Origin: Otis tarda
Lineage: Eukaryota > Chordata > Aves > Otidiformes > Otididae
Reading direction: 5' to 3'
Length of the DNA: 64,000 nt
Assembly (NCBI GenBank): GCA_026413225.1
Contig: CM048554.1
Coordinates: 97,071,963 to 97,135,962, forward strand
In this document: one piece after another, positions 57,487 to 64,000 of the stretch
Layout of the letters: each line of letters begins with the position of its first letter
Position numbering within the stretch: position 1 is the stretch's first letter
Made by a program: the position numbers and the translations under genes
The notes under the pieces: generated by a model
The model's database searches: none
Told to the model about the DNA's origin: nothing
Seen by the model: the letters and a program-made list of their open reading frames with translations, nothing else

Positions 57487-60400
57487 GTCTGTTAATCCAA
57501 GTGATAGATTTCTGTTCACCATTCTTTTTCACAGAGTACATCCTACCATATTTTTTTAAAAATATATTTTAAAGCCTAATGTATTGGAGAATAGCTATGC
57601 AGAGCTTAGGCACAGAAAGAGGTAAGGTGAACAGGGAAGTCTGAGGGATTTACATCTTTGATTCCTTCTGGAAAGTTAAACATGGTTCCATGCAGGCAGT
57701 GGACATACTGTCACATACTGTTCTGAATATTCCATATTTCCATGTTGCACTCAGCTAGCTTAAGTTTCCTACAGTAGAATATTCTTAGAGAAAGGTGTGT
57801 CCTTTGATGCTGAGCAGCATTTGAAACACTGCAATTGCAGTAGCTCAGTCAACATTATTCTGGTTGCAAAGATACATGATAGAAACTGAAATCATGCACA
57901 CAGTTTTAAAAAATTTCTTATGCCACTCTCCTGTGGCAGAGACGAGACCGCTATTCTGACTGTAAGTATAGAATATTTATTCAGGACTTAACCAGTCAAC
58001 TAATGAGGCACTTGTCTCAGAGGCTAAGTTGTCCAAGTATCTGTGGGATATGATGCACAAGACTGACATAAACTGTATTAAAACAGGCTGCTAAGCTCTG
58101 CTGGTTTTTTAAGTGAGGTGAGAGTATTACATGGAGCCAGAGTGGAAAACATGGCTTTAGCACCTGTGGTTACAGCTCAAAAGCCGCAATGATGAAGTGT
58201 AATAAAGAGTGGAACCAGTCAGTCTGCATCATATTTGAGTTCTGGGATCAAGTTCTTACATAACCAGGAATGTTTCATAAATTAGTTTTCTGGAAATCCT
58301 TATTCTTTGAAAAAGGGATAAAGTTGTGGGAAATAAACTCATAACCATACAAATAATTTGAAATTAAGACTTCAGGATGAGGGAGTTTTGCTAAAAGCGG
58401 TGTAAAATTATAGAGGAAACCAGGGTTGTGTAAATGAGGCTGCCTGTGTCTCACAGAGAGGTAGCTAGAGTAGTCGGGAGGGAGTTGGAATACAAAGTTG
58501 TGGGGAAGCCAAAACCAGCACAATCTTAGGCAGAAGTAGTGCTGTCTAAGCACTCAATGTACTGGTGTGTGTGAAGTAGGAACAGGTGGATTAAACTATT
58601 GTTAGAGGCTGTAACAGGAAAATATGGGGGACTGGCTGACTGGGAAGCAGCTCTGTTGAGAAGAACCCACGGAGCCTCCAAAATGAGCATGAGGTAGCAG
58701 TGTGCACAGGCATTGTGCTGGTACATTTCCCTTGTTCTTGTGCTGTCACTTTCATGGCCATGCTCTTGCAAATCCTGATGGTGTTGTTATGGTGGATTCC
58801 AGTGTGAAGGAAATGCCAGAGGCATGCAAGCCACCTCTTCTTTTCCCCTTTCCTTACCTATTGGTTGTATCATTTGGTTTACATTGAGGAACCCAATGAA
58901 ATGCATGTGCAAAGCTTAACCAGTTCGCATGCAGCACCTGTCCGTGACCAAAGCGTGTTCCAGTCAATGTAGCATGATAAGCGTGAACAATCTATAGGGA
59001 GCTGGAGCAGGTCCTGATGAAAACTGCATGGCTGTTGTGGTAAAGCTTATGCATCAGAGAGGATGCCCAGAGAAGGATGCTCGTCTGGACATGTGCTAAG
59101 TTTACAGACTTGCAGGTAAAATTTTTCAGCCAGTACCTAATCTACTATGTCCATCACTGCACAGATTCCAAGTACTTCTGCAGTGTTTATTTCCCTCATC
59201 CTTTGGAACTGTGGCTTCTCAGTGCAGTGGTGGTTATATGACAGTATTGCTTTAACTTGCAGAGTACACAGGTACTATTTCAAGAAAAGTACTGGAGTAC
59301 AAGTGCAGTATTGTTTTCAAAGATAGACGAGTGACTGCAACTTGTTAATTTCACAACTGAAGAAAAAAGGTTGATTTGTTAATTTTGTTTTCTGCTGTAC
59401 CATTGTTCAAAGGCATTTAAGAAACTTTATGCTTCAAGGTAGCAGTTGCAAGTGCATTTTTCAAATAAAAAGTATATACTTTTTTTTTTATGGGCTCAGG
59501 GCAGTTAATTAAGCATAAAGCACTGCTGAATCACTTTGATTCAACACTGAACTTAATGTTTGTTTTTCATGTTCCCAAAGACAATTTTTAATATTTACCA
59601 TAACAAATCTTAGAAAAGCAGAACAATACAGGTTGACTTAAAAAATTAAAAATTGTGGAAATAATAAGAAACTAGTACATTTGCAACTAGTTTGCCTTGA
59701 TCAGCCAAGATAAATTTAAGATAACACCTCTTTCTTTTTCCTGTTGGAAAATGGTGAATGCCTCATTAACCTTTCTCATGTCACCCATAGCTTTCTAGAC
59801 CTTTCTCATACTATTCTTCCATCCTTCCTACTCTATTTAATAAGAAGACAATCATCCTTCTTTGTGACTTTTGCAGTTCTACACTGACTGTCCGTGAGAT
59901 GGGGAACAAGACAACTCAGTTATTCATAGTATGAGGACATCACCGGTACATGAGCCTAATGAGATATTTTCTGTTTCCTTGTCTTTACATTCTTAGTGTT
60001 TAACATCACTTCATGCTTATCTACATTGACTTCCATTTACCATTTTATTGCTCTGTAAGTTAATATTGCAAAACTCTTCTACATTATTTCCAGTTCGCTT
60101 GATGTGACAAGCATCAGCTCAGAAACGTTGGCCATCATGACCTGCTAGAACTGAACGAATGTAGCTCTGTGGTTCAAGGGTGTTATTTCAGCTTTTAGCT
60201 GGAAAGTTAGAGTCAGAATGGACATTCAATCTTAAAAACTAAAGTGGAAGTGCATGCTTATTCTTTTGTCAGAGTGACTTTTACTGTATAAATTATTATT
60301 CACTGTTCGACCAAGTTTAGCAACTGTTTTATGCTGGGTATCTCACTGTTTATGATCAAATTTTTCCTTAACCATTGTTCCTATTATAAATCTAGATAAA

Positions 60401-60661
60401 CTGTATGCGTACACAAAAGGATTTTATTTATTCTTGCCTCCAGAAGGATAAGATATAATTAATGGAGATTGACATCATGCAGTTTATCAGCCACTCTTTG
60501 TAAGGATCAGGCTCTTCTCCGCCTAGACTTCTGACCCTTTGCTCTCATGATCAGACTCTTACTTTCAGTCACTCTTAATCATTGCCAGATCTTCAATATC
60601 AGTAGGAGAGACATAAGATTTTTTACGTTGAGCAAAACAATGTCCCAGGAAGACTCGGATT
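57487..60661. other. Gene-free intron-like sequence
   Basis: No exon or RNA gene recognised. About 58010-58190 shares two short collinear matches with 12260-12352 (GACATAAACTGTATT and ACAGCTCAAAAGC), perhaps remains of the same unknown repeat. Confidence 0.4.
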
Positions 60662-60757
60662 TAGAATCATAGAATGGTTAGAGTTGAAAGGGACCTTTAA
60701 AGGTCATCTAGTCCAACCCCCCTGCAAGGAGCAGGGACATCCCCAACTAGATCAGAT
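60662..60757 (-). mobile_element. CR1 LINE 3' tail, minus strand
   Basis: Only the last ~95 bp of a CR1: AGAATCATAGAATGGTTAGA at the left, the conserved hairpin (GACCTTTAAAGGTC), and the CCCCCCTGCAAGGAGCAGGG stem-loop, ending at ACTAGATCAG. 5'-truncated just inside the 3' UTR. Confidence 0.92.
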
Positions 60758-63700
60758 AATTTAAATCTAAGCTCTCAGAATACAAAGGCAAGCAGCGTCA
60801 TTATTGGTGCAAGTATCTCTATTTACAGTTGTAATTAAAAGGAGTATTTAAAGAGGATAACAAATTGCAATTAGGACAACTGACTTCTTGCTCTGAAAAA
60901 TAAACTAGAAAAGATGTTAGTGCCTCCTTCCCCCATCTTCCCACCCCCAAAGGAAAGTTCCAAAAGAAAAGACCAGAACTCAAGTGAGACTTTGTGAAGC
61001 TGAGGAAAGGAAGGGTAGCACTTCTAGCTTCTTTGAAAAAGAGAGAAATACAGCTAGTGTTGAACAATGTCTAGCCACTAGAAGATAGTAGGAGCACACT
61101 AAATCACACCTCTGTTGTGTTTTTTTGAGTATATGTCCTCCAGTCATGAATCAGTTTGATCATCCTTAAAACTGTTTCAAGGTAGACTCTTTCAGATTGG
61201 CCCACTTCTCAGTACTGCTCTTTTTCAGATTGATAAAAAGCCTATAGTAGATTTCTTTTTGTACCAGGGACTCAAGAACACTGAGCACGGCTGCAGTGCC
61301 TGGCTAGTCCTTACCACGCTGCAGAAAAGTAACGATTCCTCTTCCTCTGCTCTCTTGGATACAGTCAGGCTTGTGTTCACAGCTTAGCAAGCACCACTAA
61401 GATTTGGTTCATCACTGATGTTGGCTACTCTCATTCTGGGTGAGAACTTAAAGCTTCTTAAGTAATTGCCCATTCACAAAGATGGAAATTGCTATGATAA
61501 ATTCCGAGCAAATATATGCAAAGTAGTTAGCAGCTACAATACTGCTGGCACTGCCCTTGTTAAAAAGAAAAACAAAATTCTTGCCAAGTACGTTAAGAAA
61601 GACCCTGACCCCTTTCTTCAGGAAGAGATTGGCAGGTAGAGTCCACCTTCAGCAGCAGTGAATCAAAAGCATCTGTATATTCTGGTCATCCTAACCAATT
61701 ATCTCTTGAAGTTTTCGTAACAGATTTTAGTGCCTGACCTCACATGAGCTTTGTAGGATGAATCTAAGTGTAAATATGGACCTTTGAATGTTCAAGGACT
61801 AGATCCAGTAAGCATTTCATACTGGTGAAGTGGTACCACTCACTGTATAAACACCTTAGAATATCAGTCTATTTAACATGCAAGAAGGACACAGGGCAAA
61901 AATTTCATGAGAATGATGAGAGAGAGCCAGGAGACAATGATGATTTGAGAGAAATTGAAAGAAAAGAAGAAATGTCTGACATATCATTAGAAGAGAGAAA
62001 GGGAAGGTAAAGTTTGATCAATAGGAATGTTTTAAAAAGATGTGTCAGTAAAAGAGGTGAGCAGTCAAACAAGTAAAAAGTAAAGATAGAGCTCTAAGCA
62101 AGGTACATAACTTTTATGAGTTTTGTGATGCTTGGCTTATAGACAGTTTTATACCCTTTTGTGACAGTAAAATGTGTTTTCTTCTTTGTTTTAGGATAGG
62201 AAAGTGCTCTCAGAATGTGGTGGTTATTAATAAATGTGTTGACCATTACTTTTTAGACTTCCTAATGCACACTGTAGCTTAAAAAATAAAACAATCAAAA
62301 CATCCTTCTAAAACTCTCTCTAATAGCTTCTGTTATGTGGAAATTCTGAAAATATAGTGACTGGTAACTGGTACCTGCCAAAGGCTTTCTGTTTTAATTA
62401 TATGATCCTATTAGCTGTTTATATGAGGAATAGCAGCATGTTCTGAATACAGGCTTTGCCATTAGTAATTCCTACAGTCTACAGGCCTCTGAATGGCTGT
62501 AGCTTCCCCAGTTTACCTGAAATGCAAAATCATTTCAGGTAGCCACAGAAAGCTCTATCAACCTTTTCGTCAACATTTTTTGCTTAGCTGTTTTATCAGA
62601 CATATTCTTGGAGTGGGGTATAGGTAAAGGAACAAAACTGGATCTGCAGAAGCTACATCTAAAGCTCCAAGAGAAACTGGTGTTTCCAATTTGAATCTGC
62701 AGTAAGGGCAGAGAAAGCATGCTACAAAGTAGCTGATTATATGAACAAAAAAGTTATAGTTTGGAACCAGAAGGTGCTCATTTTAAGGGAGGTGGCTGGC
62801 AAACTGAGATTTCTTCAAATAGATAATCCTAGTAAAACCCCCGTCAGTACAGCCGTATGCAGCTAGCTGCTTCAGTGCGCTCACAGGGCCTTATAGTTCT
62901 CTTGTGGTTTATTATGCCATTTGGAACAATGTTAAGTGGAGAGTAAGCAAATAGTTCTTCAGTATCTGATCTCAGTGGGTTATACTAAGGGTTTTATAAC
63001 CAGCACCTTTTCTGTCAGTTGCTACAAATTCTACTTTGAATTCATGTTACCAAGAACTATTTTTCTTTTCAGATTAAAACATTAATCTATTAAAAATACC
63101 TGGGTTAAGGGTAACAATGCTGAATTAAAAAAAAAAAAGAATCAAAATGGCTTTCTAGTGTTCAGTCTTGGACCACTGCTTCATGGTTAGGCAACATGAG
63201 ACAGGAGATGAACTTTGCACTGATCCTCCTCAATGCCAACAGTGATTCTTCAACTAGTCAACTTGGGGCATTCATAAAGCATTTATCTGCAAAAAGCCTT
63301 CAAGTTCTGTGCCCGGAACCGGCAGGGTAAACATTAAGCAGTACTACGTCAAATGGTTAGTTGTTTACATCTTTTTGTGAATATGGTCCTTTGAGAGAAC
63401 CCAGAAGGTTAATAAAGGCAATCTAAGCTACAAAATAGATTTTAAAGATTACTTTTGTAGAATGCTGAGAAACTTGCCAGACTATATTAAACTTGTATCT
63501 TGACGCATAACAAAAAATTATCCATAGACATAAAGTCTTGAGTAGAACAAATGACTGGCACTGAACTCTCTTCAGTCATCGGCAACTAGCTGTGTTGGGA
63601 ACAGAATTGGAGAAAATCTTCTCTAGACTAAGACTACTGTATGAACTCCCAGAGGTCTGTATCTACATGATTCTGCAAAAAAAAAAAAAATCCACTGAAA

Positions 63701-64000
63701 TCACTACATCCTGATTAAATAGAAAATTGTGCCGGTTTGGATTCTTCTGTTCTGGCAAAAGAGAAATACTCAATTCTCTGTAAAACAGAATGGCTGCCTC
63801 TGTGTCTCCTACTGAAGAGTTAACTCCTGGCCTTATTAAAATGGCAGTAAAAATTCAGTTTTAGGTTTGATATTTCAGGATACTGAGGTTGTATTACCTT
63901 GTATTGCTTGCTCTTGCTCTGACTTTAATGTGCTGTCATTTGAGTCACTAGCACTGAATCTGGAGGGATTTAATAGTCTACAGCTTATGGACATGGTATT
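60758..64000. other. Gene-free intron-like sequence
   Basis: AT-rich to the end of the window. A 61-codon acidic/basic open frame at 61825-62010 (DEREPGDNDDLREIERKEE) comes from a purine-rich stretch and has no other support. A-runs occur at about 63127-63138 and 63677-63690. No exon or transposon recognised. Confidence 0.4.

Noticed and set aside
61825-62010. 61-codon charged open frame
   Set aside because: Comes from a purine-rich stretch; no splice-site boundaries or conservation evidence.
1-64000. Laminin-G exons of EYS, tRNA or rRNA genes, CRISPR arrays, intact retroviral gag/pol/env
   Set aside because: Looked for on both strands by eye; none could be supported from the sequence.

Overview
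The window looks like avian nuclear DNA. The evidence is a set of CR1 LINE copies with typical bird CR1 3' ends (ATTCTATG-type tails), bird ERVL-like solo LTRs, AT-rich introns, and no bacterial-style gene packing. The species cannot be fixed. CR1 load is high (eight younger-type copies, one older host copy and one very old LINE), and one CR1 keeps a 680-codon open frame, so CR1 was active fairly recently in this lineage.

The only host gene I can support is on the + strand: three exons of a multi-EGF secreted protein, best read as EYS (eyes shut homolog, photoreceptor extracellular matrix). The exons are 9339-9463, 15217-15341 and 20811-21063. They have clean splice sites, compatible phases (2-1, 1-0, 0-1), no stops, and half-EGF modules that join across introns. 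Sizes and phases agree with human EYS exons 23-25 as I remember them. At 22424 there is a good phase-1 acceptor where the large Ser/Thr-rich linker exon (exon 26 in human) should start. From there to about 24.25 kb only short Ser/Thr-rich open pieces in shifting frames are seen, broken by stops. I read this as a decayed giant exon, which is the most interesting signal here. No convincing laminin-G exon was found downstream; the rest of the window would be intron.

Transposon layout: a degraded ERVL-like LTR piece (344-690); CR1 fragments (2926-3332, 5905-6094, 8173-8953); an LTR (12777-about 13235); a 1.1-kb solo LTR (13799-14907, TSD ACTCT); a CR1 at 18058-20126 interrupted by a 0.6-kb LTR (18226-18821); a three-level nest at 26850-30640 (old CR1, inside it a younger CR1 at 27259-30117, inside that a solo LTR at 28452-29588 with TSD CCTGG); a long CR1 on the minus strand (34191-36362); a very old L3/CR1-like LINE (about 48570-49960); CR1 tails (52361-52662, 60662-60757); and a third copy of the 1.1-kb LTR (56336-57486).

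The remaining sequence is AT-rich, gene-free, intron-like DNA with simple repeats. No RNA genes, CRISPR arrays or origins were seen.
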